Shown piece after piece: positions 36,783-48,768 of a stretch of DNA of 64,000 nt (within the stretch, counting starts at the first letter, position 1; each line of letters opens with the position of its first letter). The notes below the pieces were generated by a model, which saw only the letters and a list, made by a program, of their open reading frames with translations, was not told the origin of the DNA and ran no database searches. The stretch is from Chlorobaculum tepidum TLS (GTDB lineage: Bacteria > Bacteroidota > Chlorobiia > Chlorobiales > Chlorobiaceae). Both the position numbers and the translations under genes were made by a program. Location of the stretch: the NCBI RefSeq assembly GCF_000006985.1, contig NC_002932.3, positions 209,501 to 273,500 on the forward strand, in the 5' to 3' direction.

Positions 36783-37597
36783 TGCAAAGCAATCTCATGC
36801 AGAGAGTGGCGGTTGCCATTGTGGGCATTCCGCTGTTACTCTGGCTCAATATGCAAGGTGGTTTGTATTTTCTGGGGCTGGTGCTCGCGCTCAGCCTCAT
36901 GGCGACCTGGGAGTTCTGGCGCCTGGCCACGCATCGGGCACATCCGCCGTCGGTTGTTATTCTGCTGCCGCTGACTGCCTTTGTGCAGCTCGATTTCTAT
37001 TACGGCTTCATCGGCTACTGGGAGGCGATTCTCGCCGTGGTCATGCTTCTGTATGTGCTTGAAATATGGCGGAACCAGGGTTCCCAGTTCATGAACCTCG
37101 GTGCGACGCTTGTCGGTCTGCTCTACGTGAACCTAAGCTTTGGTGCGTTGCTCAGGCTCCGCTTGTCGGAGACCACCGGCGAGGGTTCCGGCGAGGCGCT
37201 GGTGCTGCTCATGTTGCTGTGTGTCTGGGCGGCGGATATTTTCGCCTATTTCGGCGGACGCGGATTCGGAGGCAAGTTTATCAAAAAGAGGCTCTTTGCG
37301 CGCATCAGCCCGAAGAAGACCTGGGAGGGCTATCTTGCTGGAATTGCCGGAAGCGCGCTGGCGGCGTGGGCCTGCTCGGCGTACATCTCCGGCTGCCCCG
37401 ACGGGCGGGCGATACCGGCGGGCCTGCTCATCGGCGTGGTCGCGCCCGCAGGCGACCTGCTCGAATCGATGTTCAAGCGTGATGCGGGAGTCAAGGACTC
37501 ATCGGGTGTCATTCCGGGGCACGGCGGTGTGCTTGACCGCTTTGATACCGTGATGTTCGTCTCCCCGCTGCTCTATTTCCTCGTGCATCACTGGTGA
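36782..37597 (+). CDS. cdsA: Phosphatidate cytidylyltransferase
   Basis: CdsA makes CDP-diacylglycerol from phosphatidate and CTP at the inner membrane, the branch point of phospholipid synthesis. The 271-residue protein is mostly membrane helices and ends with the family signature, beginning SMFKRDAGVKDSSGVIPGHG and followed by GVLDRFD. The segment ISPKKTWEGYLAG is also typical. The start is the ATG at 36782 inside the CPBP stop; a GTG at 36776 is an alternative. Confidence 0.95.
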   Translation: MQSNLMQRVAVAIVGIPLLLWLNMQGGLYFLGLVLALSLMATWEFWRLATHRAHPPSVVILLPLTAFVQLDFYYGFIGYWEAILAVVMLLYVLEIWRNQGSQFMNLGATLVGLLYVNLSFGALLRLRLSETTGEGSGEALVLLMLLCVWAADIFAYFGGRGFGGKFIKKRLFARISPKKTWEGYLAGIAGSALAAWACSAYISGCPDGRAIPAGLLIGVVAPAGDLLESMFKRDAGVKDSSGVIPGHGGVLDRFDTVMFVSPLLYFLVHHW

Positions 37598-37874
37598 TCT
37601 TTCACCGGTTGATGCCGGTACATAAAAGAATGTTTTTCTTATATTCCGGTTTTGTTTTTAGAGGAACTCCTCTGTTGACGGTATCGTGATCTTCGGTTTG
37701 CCGGAACCAGGTCTGGAGCACCTGCGGCAGTCTTGCTGTTCGCGGGTTTTCCCCGTTTTTGGCTACTCTGCCTTTTTTCGGTTCTGCGGCTCGCGGCCAG
37801 ACAATCCGGCATGGTTCCCCGGAGAATGCGGTTTCCCGATCTTGCGTCCACACTCTGCAATGCTGTCATCGACC

Positions 37875-38345
37875 ATGAAAATCGAAGCCCTTCTCACAGA
37901 AAAGCACATCAACCTGAATCTCGGTTCCAGTTCAAAGGACGAGGTGATCGATACGCTGATCGCTATGGTGGCTGATCATGACAAGGTCAGGGATTTAAAG
38001 CAGCTTGCCGAGGATGTACGAAAGCGGGAACGAGAGATGTCCACGGGCATCGGCAAGAACATCGGGTTGCCGCACGCCAAGACCTCGGCGGTGACCGAAC
38101 CGGTGCTGGCACTCGCCACGCTTTCCAATGAGGTCGATTTTGAGTCGATCGACAACCAGCCGGTGAAGATCGTGTTCCTGCTTGCCACGCCGGAGACCAT
38201 GCTTGCCGAGCATCTCAAACTGCTCGGACGCATCACCAGGCTTGCGGGCCGGGACGATGTTCGCCGCAAGCTCATCGACGCGGCAACCCCCGCAGATGTG
38301 CTCGAACTTTTCAAGCAGGAGGAGAGGGATCTCCCCCAGATTTAA
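37875..38345 (+). CDS. PTS EIIA-like protein (PtsN type)
   Basis: The 156-residue protein has the EIIA (fructose/nitrogen type) fold: LLTEKHINLNLGSSSKDEVIDTLIAMV, then the phospho-histidine site GIGKNIGLPHAKTSAV (His67), and LATPETMLAEHLKLLGRI. With enzyme I encoded at 6.8 kb and no sugar permease in the window, a regulatory phosphorelay is plausible. The ATG at 37875 was chosen; another in-frame ATG at 37860 is possible. The 277-base stretch upstream (37598-37874) holds no supported feature. Confidence 0.9.
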   Translation: MKIEALLTEKHINLNLGSSSKDEVIDTLIAMVADHDKVRDLKQLAEDVRKREREMSTGIGKNIGLPHAKTSAVTEPVLALATLSNEVDFESIDNQPVKIVFLLATPETMLAEHLKLLGRITRLAGRDDVRRKLIDAATPADVLELFKQEERDLPQI

Positions 38346-38366
38346 TTTGATGACCGCAAGGCAGCT

Positions 38367-39659
38367 ATGACACAGTTCCAAGGAGTGAAAGGGACGAGAG
38401 ATATTTTTCCTGATGAGATTTCGAGATGGCACTATGTCGAGGGGGTTGTCCACTCGGTAGCCGCGCTGTACGGATTCAGCGAAATCCGTACGCCTGTTTT
38501 CGAGTACACCGAGCTCTTTCAGCGCGGCATAGGAGCGACCACCGATATCGTCGGCAAGGAGATGTTCACCTTTCTTCCCGATCCCAATGGCCGCTCCCTG
38601 ACGCTTCGTCCCGAGATGACCGCAGGCGTGATGCGCGCCTGCTTGCAGAAGAACCTGCTCTCGCAAGCGCCAGTGCACAAGCTCTGGTACATTAGCGATC
38701 TGTTCCGCAAGGAGCGCCCGCAGGCTGGCCGTCAGCGCCAGTTCACGCAGTTCGGCGCGGAGCTGCTCGGTGTATCCAACCCGGCGGCGGTGGCCGAAGT
38801 GCTTACCCTCATGATGCAGGTGTTTGAAACGCTCGGGCTGCACGGCTTGCGACTGCGCATCAACTCGCTTGGCGACCTCGACGACCGTGCGCGGTATCGC
38901 GAGGCGCTCCGGGCCTACTTCCAGCCTTACGAGGCCGACCTCGACGAGTTGTCGAAGGAGCGGCTTAAAAAGAATCCGTTGCGCATCCTCGATTCGAAAA
39001 ATCCCGCTTTGCAGGAGATGATCATGGGCGCGCCGAGGCTCTACCATTCGCTCAAGCCGGAGTCTGTGGCCGAATTCGAGCAGGTGCTCGCCTATCTCGA
39101 CGACAGGCAAATCGCCTACAACGTCGATCACCTGCTGGTGCGCGGACTCGATTATTACTGCCACACGGCTTTCGAGGTGACCAGCTCCGAGCTTGGCGCG
39201 CAGGACGCTATTGGCGGCGGCGGGCGCTACGACGGCTTGGCGCGTGAACTTGGAGCTTCCGCTGATCTGCCCGCCGTGGGTTTCGCCGTCGGCATGGAGC
39301 GGCTCATGATTGTCATGGAGAAGCAGGGGCTGTTCGCGACGCTCAATCCGCATGGTCCTCTTGTTTCTGTCATCATACAGCAAAAGGAGCTTGCCGGGCA
39401 TGCCATGCAGGTCGCTTTCCATTTGCGCAAGGCAGGCATCAAAACCGAGATCGATCTTGCCGAACGGAGCATGAAGGCGCAGATGCGTGACGCCAACCGA
39501 ATGGGTTCGGCCTACGCGCTCTTCGTTGGCCAGTCGGAATTCGAGTCGGGCATCTATGCGCTCAAGAATCTCGTCACTTCCGAGCAGACCTCGCTCGATC
39601 TTGACGCCATCATCGAGGTGTTGCGCGAACCGGCGGCGCGGGAGTCGCTCAGGCCATGA
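38367..39659 (+). CDS. hisS: Histidyl-tRNA synthetase
   Basis: HisS charges tRNA-His. The 430-residue class II synthetase has [14 protein letters not shown], motif 2 [23 protein letters not shown], the histidine-specific [15 protein letters not shown] and motif 3 [15 protein letters not shown] with GFAVGMERL. The C-terminal anticodon-binding domain follows. Length is normal. It overlaps the glutaredoxin-like gene as ATGA. Confidence 0.97.
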
Positions 39660-39898
39660 GGCCGCAAGTGACCATCTACGGCAAGCCGGAGTGCTGCCTC
39701 TGCGACGATGCGCTCAAAGTGCTCGAAGCAGTGCGTAAGCGGATTCCGTTCGATATCGAGAAGCGGGACATCTCCGGCAACGCGGATCTCATCGAGCGTT
39801 ACGGGTTGAGCATTCCGGTCATCTTCGTCGATGGCAAACTCGCCTTCAAGCACCGGATCGACAAGGAGCGCCTGATTGCTCTGCTCAAAGGGCAATAA
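39656..39898 (+). CDS. Glutaredoxin-like thioredoxin-fold protein
   Basis: This 80-residue protein has a thioredoxin fold with the redox motif C-C-L-C (Cys13 and Cys16) after VTIYGKPE, and the cis-proline strand [16 protein letters not shown]. It belongs to the DUF836/glutaredoxin-like group with CxxC near the N-terminus. It starts inside the hisS stop (ATGA), so it is translationally coupled. The partner protein is unknown. Confidence 0.9.
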
Positions 39899-40016
39899 CT
39901 GCCTGTACCCAGCAGCATCTGAACTACCGGTTCGGGTTGGTGATTATCGATGGTATCATGCATTTTTTTTCGAAAAAGAGTCCGTACAGACGGAACGATG
40001 TATTGAGGTTGACCAT

Positions 40017-40220
40017 ATGCTGAAATTCATTCTTCTCTTGATCGCCCTGTGGCTGGTTGTGCGTTTTTTGCGGCGTCTGATTGGTTTGACTTTTTTTGTC
40101 AGGAGCGATGATCGTATGGGGGGCGGCCTCTCATCGTTTTCTTCTTCCGCCGGACGCCAGGCGCAGGTTGAGGAGGCAGAGTATGAAGTGATCGACAGCC
40201 AGATCAAACAAAAGGAGTAA
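40017..40220 (+). CDS. Small membrane protein, DUF4834-like
   Basis: The 67-residue protein has an N-terminal hydrophobic helix (KFILLLIALWLVVRFLRR), then a Ser/Gly linker and an acidic VEEAEYEVIDSQ end. This layout matches DUF4834 proteins of Bacteroidota and Chlorobiota. The ATG at 40017 has GAGG seven bases upstream. A terminator-like hairpin follows within three bases. Function is unknown. Confidence 0.8.
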   Translation: MLKFILLLIALWLVVRFLRRLIGLTFFVRSDDRMGGGLSSFSSSAGRQAQVEEAEYEVIDSQIKQKE

Positions 40221-40222
40221 AA

Positions 40223-40246
40223 CGCGCAGATTGCGCGATAGTTTTT
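40223..40246 (+). terminator. Terminator after the DUF4834-like gene
   Basis: A 6-bp inverted repeat CGCGCA/TGCGCG (40223-40237, 3-base loop) is followed by ATAGTTTTT. It begins two bases after the stop codon and would end transcription of the small gene before the rimP leader. Confidence 0.65.
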
Positions 40247-40248
40247 GG

Positions 40249-40275
40249 TTTGTGTTCGATTTTTTTTATATATTG
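40249..40275 (+). promoter_or_regulatory. Possible promoter for the rimP-nusA operon
   Basis: TTTG (40249-40252) and TATATTG (40269-40275), 16 bases apart, resemble the minus-33/minus-7 elements of Bacteroidota-type promoters. The site lies between the terminator of the upstream gene and the leader hairpin, where a promoter would be expected. Chlorobiota promoters are poorly defined, so this is a weak call. Confidence 0.3.
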
Positions 40276-40316
40276 TAAGTCATTGGAGCACTAGTCTGTT
40301 AAAAGCAAAGTTTCTG

Positions 40317-40340
40317 AAAGTGGGGGATCCCCACTTTTTT
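40317..40340 (+). promoter_or_regulatory. Attenuator-like hairpin in the rimP leader
   Basis: A 9-bp stem AAAGTGGGG/CCCCACTTT with a 3-base loop is followed by a T run (40335-40340), a textbook intrinsic terminator. It lies 34 bases before the rimP ATG and downstream of a separate terminator for the previous gene. It would stop most transcripts before the operon unless read-through occurs. In other bacteria the rimP-nusA leader is a known control site; NusA feedback here is inferred. Confidence 0.75.
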
Positions 40341-40373
40341 GTTTTCGGAAATTCGAGCGAAGCAATTGATGCG

Positions 40374-40895
40374 ATGACGGATGATTTGATAAAGAAGGCG
40401 ATTGGCGAAACGATCGGTGAACTCTCTGCCACAAGCGGTGAAGAGATTTACGTTGTCGAAGCTGCCATTCGCGCGGGCGGCAGGAAAATCGAACTGACCG
40501 TCGATACCGACAAAGGGGTCAGCATCGATCAGTGTGCAAAGCTAAGCCGGGCCATCAGGGCGCGTCTTGAAGCGTGCGAAGAGGATAGCATGCTTTCGAG
40601 CGGAGAGTTCGATCTCATGGTTTCATCTCCCGGTATTGGCGAGCCGATCCAGGTGCAGCGTCAGTACTTGCGGCATCTGGGCCGTTTGATCCGGGTGAAC
40701 TACCTCGACGAAGAGGAGCAGCCGAAGGAGATTACGGGCAAGTTGCTCGAAGCCGCCGTCGGGCCCGAAGCCGAGCAGCCATCGATCACCATCGAAGCCG
40801 TCAAAGAGGGGCGAAAAAAGAGAACCGCCGGAGAGCCGCCGGTGACGATTCGCCTTGCCGATGTCGTCAGGGCGGTGGTGCAGACCGAGTTGTAA
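40374..40895 (+). CDS. rimP: Ribosome maturation factor RimP
   Basis: RimP helps assemble the 30S subunit. The 173-residue protein has IYVVEAAIRAGGRKIELTVDTDKGVSIDQCAKLSRAIRARLE and FDLMVSSPGIGEPIQVQRQYLRHLGR, the two-domain signature. The ATG at 40374 is preferred; earlier codons of the open frame would code through the leader hairpin. It is first in the operon rimP-nusA-infB-rbfA-truB-ribF-rpsO. Confidence 0.95.
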   Translation: MTDDLIKKAIGETIGELSATSGEEIYVVEAAIRAGGRKIELTVDTDKGVSIDQCAKLSRAIRARLEACEEDSMLSSGEFDLMVSSPGIGEPIQVQRQYLRHLGRLIRVNYLDEEEQPKEITGKLLEAAVGPEAEQPSITIEAVKEGRKKRTAGEPPVTIRLADVVRAVVQTEL

Positions 40896-40964
40896 TAAGT
40901 TATAGTTCCGTGAAGTGCAAGAACGAATCGCAGACTATTTTATATCAATAAAGATCACACAGCG

Positions 40965-42530
40965 ATGCCAAGAAAGCAGCTAAAGGGTGAAACTCATGAT
41001 CAGAAGGCGCAGATTGCCAGCGCTTTCGGAGAAATCGAGCAGTCGAAGATTTTTCTGGACAAGCGTTCCGAAAGCGCTGCTGTCAAGATGGATATTGCCG
41101 ACCTGCTCAAGGAGATCATCCAGAAACAGCTCAGGAAAGATTACGATCCCGAGGTGGAGTCCAATATCTTCATCAATCCCGAACGCGGCGATTTCGAGGT
41201 CTATATTCTGAAAAAAATCGTCAAAGAGGTCGATCTTCCCACTATCGAAATCGGTCTCGACGAAGTTCGCCAGATCGACGATTCGCTTGAGCTGGGTGAT
41301 TATTACGAGGAAGGGCCGATCAAGCTCGATGATTATCTGACCCGCAAGTCGATACAGATCATCAAGCAGTCGGTGCAGAAAAAGGTTCGCGATCTGGAGC
41401 GCCTGGCCGTGTACGAGGAATGCCTCGAAAAGGTCGGCGAGGTGGTGGCCGGTGAGGTTTACCAGGTCAGACCGAACGAGGTGATTTTTACCTACAATAC
41501 CTCCAAGGATCATCGTGTGGAGCTGGTGCTGCCGAAGTCGGAAATGATGAAGAAGGACAACCCGCGCCGCACGCCGCGTATGAAGTTGTACGTCAAGCGC
41601 ATCGAGCGCGAGAAGGTCAAGGTGCGAAACGACGACGGCACCGTTGAGGAGCGAGAGAAGCCGGACGGCGGTATGAAGGTGATCGTTTCGCGCGTCGATG
41701 ACCGCTTCCTTTACAAGCTCTTTGAAAGCGAGGTTCCGGAGATTCTCGATGGTTTGATCGTCATCAAGGGCATCGCCCGCGTGCCGGGCGAACGAGCCAA
41801 GGTTGCGGTTGAATCGACCAGCTCGCGTATCGATCCGGTTGGCGCTACGGTCGGTTACCGCGGCAAGCGCATCCAGAGCATCGTCAAGGAGCTGAACAAC
41901 GAGAACATCGATGTCATCTACTACACCGACGAGCCGCAGGTGTTCATCGCCCGTGCGCTGCAGCCGGCCAAGATCGACCCGATGACCGTGCACGCCGACA
42001 TGAAGACCCGCAAGGCGCGCGTTATGCTCAAGCCCGACCAGATCAAATACGCTATCGGCAAGAACGGCAACAACATCCATCTGGCCGAAAAGCTGACGGG
42101 CTATGAAATCGACGTCTATCGCGACGTGATCGACAAGTCGCTCGAAGACCCGAACGACATCGACATCATCGAGTTCCGCGAAGAGTTCGGCGACGATATG
42201 ATCTACCAGCTGCTCGACGGCGGTCTCGATACGGCCAAGAAGATTCTGAAAGGCGGCGTCGAAAAAATCGAGGAGGCTCTGCTCGGCACGCAGAAGAGCG
42301 AAGAGCTGTTCGTCTTTAACAAGACTCGCAAGCCGGTCAAGCCAAAAGAGCGCCGGATCACCGACGACGAAAAGCGCTACTGGAAGAAGATCGCCGAGAC
42401 CATCTATCGCACCGTCAGGGAGCAGTTCAACGATGAAGATCTCAAGGCGCTTCTCGATGACAGCCATGAACGGTCGCTCAAGGGCGACGGGATCGATCCG
42501 GAAGAGATTCGGGACAAAGAAACAAACTGA
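40965..42530 (+). CDS. nusA: Transcription termination/antitermination factor NusA
   Basis: NusA binds RNA polymerase and modulates pausing and termination. The 521-residue protein has the N-terminal polymerase-binding domain, an S1 domain (GEVVAGEVYQVRPNEVIFTY) and two KH domains (KGIARVPGERAKVAVES and IKYAIGKNGNNIHLAEKLTGYEIDVY). The C-terminal acidic repeats of E. coli NusA are absent, as in many bacteria. It follows rimP by 69 bases. Confidence 0.96.
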   Translation: MPRKQLKGETHDQKAQIASAFGEIEQSKIFLDKRSESAAVKMDIADLLKEIIQKQLRKDYDPEVESNIFINPERGDFEVYILKKIVKEVDLPTIEIGLDEVRQIDDSLELGDYYEEGPIKLDDYLTRKSIQIIKQSVQKKVRDLERLAVYEECLEKVGEVVAGEVYQVRPNEVIFTYNTSKDHRVELVLPKSEMMKKDNPRRTPRMKLYVKRIEREKVKVRNDDGTVEEREKPDGGMKVIVSRVDDRFLYKLFESEVPEILDGLIVIKGIARVPGERAKVAVESTSSRIDPVGATVGYRGKRIQSIVKELNNENIDVIYYTDEPQVFIARALQPAKIDPMTVHADMKTRKARVMLKPDQIKYAIGKNGNNIHLAEKLTGYEIDVYRDVIDKSLEDPNDIDIIEFREEFGDDMIYQLLDGGLDTAKKILKGGVEKIEEALLGTQKSEELFVFNKTRKPVKPKERRITDDEKRYWKKIAETIYRTVREQFNDEDLKALLDDSHERSLKGDGIDPEEIRDKETN

Positions 42531-42615
42531 GAATGAGTACAGGATTTCCGGGCAGGCGTCGGGGCGGCGAGTGTGAAGGAATTCCGGCAAGAGGATAATT
42601 ATCCAGGAGGAGTCA

Positions 42616-45360
<2,745 letters not shown>

Positions 45361-45378
45361 GCTGAAAGGAGAGCCCTC

Positions 45379-45741
45379 ATGTCAATACGTACCGATAAAG
45401 TCTCCTCGCTGTTGCAGCGGGAGTTGAGTGCTATTTTCGAAAAAGAGCTGCCAAGAAGCGGCCCGCTGGTGACCGTGACCGAGGTGAGAATGACCGCCGA
45501 TCTTGGTATCGCCAGGGTTTATGTGTCGGTGATCGGATCCGAGGCGCAACGAGCAGAGGTGATGGAGTATCTGGATGCCGAAAACAAGATGATCCGCAAG
45601 ACGCTCTCTGCGAAAATTCGCCACCAGTTCAGGCGGATTCCTGAGCTGGAGTTTTACGAAGATCGTCTGTTCGAGCAGGCCAACCGGATCGAGCAACTGC
45701 TCAAATCGGTCAAGCCTGCCCGGGATGAAGAGCAGCATTAA
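45379..45741 (+). CDS. rbfA: Ribosome-binding factor A
   Basis: RbfA is a cold-shock-linked 30S assembly factor with a KH-like fold. The 120-residue protein has the usual start IRTDKVSSLLQRELSAIFEKEL and LGIARVYVSVIG, and the C-terminal FYEDRLFEQANRIEQLL. A ribosome site AAAGGAG precedes the start. It lies 18 bases after infB and slightly overlaps the truB open frame. Confidence 0.95.
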   Translation: MSIRTDKVSSLLQRELSAIFEKELPRSGPLVTVTEVRMTADLGIARVYVSVIGSEAQRAEVMEYLDAENKMIRKTLSAKIRHQFRRIPELEFYEDRLFEQANRIEQLLKSVKPARDEEQH

Positions 45742-45769
45742 CTCCGCATTGTTTGGAATCGGGATCACG

Positions 45770-46492
45770 ATGATCGATCAAGGCCGCATATCCGTTCTGA
45801 GCGAAGAGGGCGACTATCTGCTGGTGGACAAGCCGCTCGACTGGACATCGTTCGATGTGGTGGCCAAGATTCGCGGCGCGTACAAGCGCAATGGCGCAAA
45901 GCGGAAGGTTGGGCACTGCGGCACGCTCGATCCAAAAGCCACCGGTTTGCTGATCCTTGCCACGGGGCGCAAGACCAAGACCATCTCGTCGCTTGAACTG
46001 CTCGACAAAGCCTACGAAGGCACGATCAGGCTCGGAGCCAAAACGGTGAGTCACGATACGGAGAGCGAGGAGTATGATCTTCGCGACGTGCCTAGCCTCG
46101 ACGAGAGGGCGATCCGCGAAGCCGCCACGTCGATGATCGGCGAGCGGATGCAGCAGCCTCCAATGCACTCGGCAGTCTGGCACAACGGCAAGCGCCTCTA
46201 CGAACTGGCGCGGCAGGGTCACGAAGTCAAGGAGCGCAAGGCTCGCCAGATCGAGATTCACCAGTTCGAGATTACCGGTATTGAGTTGCCGTATGTCCAT
46301 TTTTACATCAGGGTCTCCAAGGGTGCCTATATCCGGGTGATTGCCCATGAACTTGGGGAACTGCTTGGTGTTGGCGGTTATCTCAAATCATTGAAACGGG
46401 TTGCGATTGGTCAGTACCAGCTTTCGGATGCGATGAGCGTCGATGCTGTTGTTGACGAAATAACCCGTGCCGCTTCGGTCATCGAAGAGTAA
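45770..46492 (+). CDS. truB: tRNA pseudouridine-55 synthase
   Basis: TruB makes pseudouridine 55 in the T-loop of tRNAs. The 240-residue protein has [16 protein letters not shown], catalytic Asp54 in [16 protein letters not shown] and the YEGTIRLG strand. The ATG at 45770 matches the family N-terminus; another at 45725 lies inside rbfA. It is shorter than E. coli TruB, probably lacking most of the C-terminal PUA domain. Confidence 0.94.
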   Translation: MIDQGRISVLSEEGDYLLVDKPLDWTSFDVVAKIRGAYKRNGAKRKVGHCGTLDPKATGLLILATGRKTKTISSLELLDKAYEGTIRLGAKTVSHDTESEEYDLRDVPSLDERAIREAATSMIGERMQQPPMHSAVWHNGKRLYELARQGHEVKERKARQIEIHQFEITGIELPYVHFYIRVSKGAYIRVIAHELGELLGVGGYLKSLKRVAIGQYQLSDAMSVDAVVDEITRAASVIEE

Positions 46493-46505
46493 AACCGCAA
46501 GGAGT

Positions 46506-47471
46506 ATGCGCGTCGTAGTTTTGCAGGGCGATACGGTCCTTGATTCCGTAAACGGTTTGCCGGTTCAGCTTTCACCGGAGCCATCGGCGGTGACCATCGG
46601 TTCGTTCGACGGACTGCATGTCGGTCACCGGAAGATCGTCGGTTCCATGATCGGACACGCCAGGGAGCTGGGTCTCAGAAGCGTCGTGGTGACCTTCGAG
46701 CCCCATCCGAGAATCGTGCTCGAAGGTGGCGATGGCTGTCCGGTGCGCTTGCTGACAACCTTCGACGAGAAGATCAGTCAGTTTAGCTCGATGCCGATTG
46801 ACCTACTCTTCGTGGTGCGCTTTGACCGGCAGTTCGCCTCGAAAAGCTCCGAAGCGTTTATCCGCGAAGTGCTGGTGAAGATGCTCGGCGCGCGCCATGT
46901 CACCGTCGGCTATGACCACGGCTTCGGCAAACGGCGGAGTGGAAGCGAAGAGACGCTGCACATGCTCGGCGCGGAGTGCGGCTTCGGCGTCGATGTGGTC
47001 GGCGAAGTGATCGTTGCCGGTTCGCCGGTATCGAGCACTCGGATCAGAGGATTGCTTGAAGCGGCAAGGATACGGGATGCCAACGAATGTCTCGGGGCAC
47101 CGTACGCGATTAGCGGCACGGTGGTCGAAGGCGACAAACTTGGTCGCACCATCGGGTTCCCGACGGTTAATCTCGCCCTTCCCGACCGTTGCAAAATGGT
47201 TCCGGCCCATGGAGTCTACGCAGCCAGTATCGAGATTGACGGCAGGGAGTACTCTGCCATGATGAACATTGGTCGTCGTCCGACTGTATCGGAAGATGGC
47301 GAGGTGAGGGTTGAGGCTCACATCATCGGGTTTTCAGGAGATCTGTATGGACGGTTTCTGATTGTGAGGATGCTCGATTTTATCAGGGAAGAACGGCGTT
47401 TCGCATCAATCGACGAACTCCGGACGCAGCTCGAACTCGATAAAAAAGAGGCGGGATTCTGCAAGAAATAA
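46506..47471 (+). CDS. ribF: Bifunctional riboflavin kinase/FAD synthetase
   Basis: RibF turns riboflavin into FMN and FAD. The 321-residue protein has the adenylyltransferase half (AVTIGSFDGLHVGHRKIVG ... VTVGYDHGFGKRRSG ... SSTRIRGLLEAARI) and the kinase half (GTVVEGDKLGRTIGFPTVNL ... GVYAASIEI ... MNIGRRPTV). The ATG at 46506 is preferred; AAGGAG lies one base before it, a short spacing. No FMN riboswitch was found. Confidence 0.95.
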   Translation: MRVVVLQGDTVLDSVNGLPVQLSPEPSAVTIGSFDGLHVGHRKIVGSMIGHARELGLRSVVVTFEPHPRIVLEGGDGCPVRLLTTFDEKISQFSSMPIDLLFVVRFDRQFASKSSEAFIREVLVKMLGARHVTVGYDHGFGKRRSGSEETLHMLGAECGFGVDVVGEVIVAGSPVSSTRIRGLLEAARIRDANECLGAPYAISGTVVEGDKLGRTIGFPTVNLALPDRCKMVPAHGVYAASIEIDGREYSAMMNIGRRPTVSEDGEVRVEAHIIGFSGDLYGRFLIVRMLDFIREERRFASIDELRTQLELDKKEAGFCKK

Positions 47472-47531
47472 TGTTATATTAAAGGCTATTTTTTATTTCG
47501 TTATTTACTAACATATCATAGAGCAAACATC

Positions 47532-47801
47532 ATGGGTCTGACAAAAGAACACAAAACCGAGATTATTACGAAGTTTGGTGATTCTGCGACGGATACCGGA
47601 AAAGCGGAAGTGCAGGTTGCCCTGTTCACCCGCAGGATCACCGATCTGACCGGTCACCTTCAGCAGCATCCCAAAGACAAACACTCACGCCGTGGCCTGC
47701 TGATGCTGGTCGGCAAGCGCAAGCGTGTGCTGAACTACCTGAAGAAAGTCGATATCGAGCGTTACCGCAAGGTGCTTGCCGATCTCGATCTGCGTAAATA
47801 A
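47532..47801 (+). CDS. rpsO: 30S ribosomal protein S15
   Basis: The 89-residue protein has the S15 pattern KTEIITKFGDSATDTGKAEVQVALFTRRI, HPKDKHSRRGLL and KRKRVLNYLKKVDIERY. Length is normal. It ends the translation operon and is followed by a strong hairpin. Confidence 0.97.
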   Translation: MGLTKEHKTEIITKFGDSATDTGKAEVQVALFTRRITDLTGHLQQHPKDKHSRRGLLMLVGKRKRVLNYLKKVDIERYRKVLADLDLRK

Positions 47802-47822
47802 TGGGCTGTATTGTACGCTGGA

Positions 47823-47848
47823 ACCTGCGGGGCCTCTGCTCCGCAGGT
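47823..47848 (+). terminator. Hairpin after rpsO
   Basis: An 8-bp perfect inverted repeat ACCTGCGG/CCGCAGGT, extendable to 11 bp with one G-U pair and a CTCT loop, lies 22 bases after the rpsO stop. There is only a weak T run (ATCTTC), so it may be a partial terminator or an mRNA-stabilising hairpin before yicC. Confidence 0.55.
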
Positions 47849-47876
47849 ATCTTCAAGAATGTAAGAGGGGACGTGT

Positions 47877-48764
47877 ATGTTGGAAAGCATGACCGGATAC
47901 GGCAGCGCCGAGCGTTCGGAAAAAGGCATGAAGGTGCTTGTCGAACTGCGTTCGGTCAATAATCGTTTTGCCGAAATCGGCGTCAAGCTGCCCAGGCAGT
48001 TGCTGTCGTGGGAGCTGGAGGTTAGGGAGCTGATCCGTGCCAGTTTCCAGCGGGGCAAAATATCGGCGTTTGTCCAGCTTCAGCTCGAAGAGGCCGAAGC
48101 GTTGCCGGTGACTGTAAACCCTTCGAAAGTGAGGGGCTACAAGGCTCTTCTTGAAACCGTCCGCCGGGAGGCGGAAATCGAAGCTCCGGTAACCCTCGAT
48201 CATGTGCTTCGTTTTTCCGAGATTTTCGAGCCTGACCACACCATTCTGGAACACCCGGACGAGATCTGGCCTATCGCTCAGTCGGCACTTATTGAGGCTA
48301 TCGGCAATCTCAAGGAGATGCGCCGGAAAGAGGGTGAAGAGCTTGCGATTGACTTCCTGTCGAGGATCGACGAAATCGAGCGCACGCTCAAAGAGATCAA
48401 GGAGATTGCCGCTGGTAATCTCGAAACGATCCGCAAGCGGCTGGCCTCGAAAATCAGCGCCATTGCTGGGTGCGATGTCGAGTACAGCAAGGATCGCCTT
48501 GAAATGGAGATCGTCATGGCCGCCGAGCGGCTCGACATCACCGAGGAGTGCATCCGCTTCAGCAGCCATAACAAGTTTTTCATCGAAGAGCTGAACAACA
48601 GTTCGAGCGGCTCGGGCCGCAAGCTCAATTTCCTCCTGCAGGAGCAGCTCCGCGAGGCCAACACTATCGCGTCCAAGTCGCAGAATGCCGATATTTCGCA
48701 GAAAGTGGTGCATATCAAGGAGGAGCTCGAAAAGGTCAGGGAGCAGTTGCAAAACATCGAATGA
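47877..48764 (+). CDS. YicC/YloC family endoribonuclease
   Basis: The 295-residue protein begins MLESMTGYGSAERSEKGMKVLVELRSVNNRF and ends with the conserved LNFLLQEQLREANTIASKSQNADIS, both diagnostic for YicC. Members act as RNases on mRNA or small RNAs. It sits four bases upstream of gmk, a frequent arrangement in bacteria. Confidence 0.92.
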   Translation: MLESMTGYGSAERSEKGMKVLVELRSVNNRFAEIGVKLPRQLLSWELEVRELIRASFQRGKISAFVQLQLEEAEALPVTVNPSKVRGYKALLETVRREAEIEAPVTLDHVLRFSEIFEPDHTILEHPDEIWPIAQSALIEAIGNLKEMRRKEGEELAIDFLSRIDEIERTLKEIKEIAAGNLETIRKRLASKISAIAGCDVEYSKDRLEMEIVMAAERLDITEECIRFSSHNKFFIEELNNSSSGSGRKLNFLLQEQLREANTIASKSQNADISQKVVHIKEELEKVREQLQNIE

Positions 48765-48768
48765 GTCT

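Noticed and set aside
37995-39422. Minus-strand open frame of 475 codons over the EIIA-like gene and hisS
   Set aside because: It is antisense to hisS and the EIIA-like gene, with His/Arg-rich low-complexity translation and no motif.
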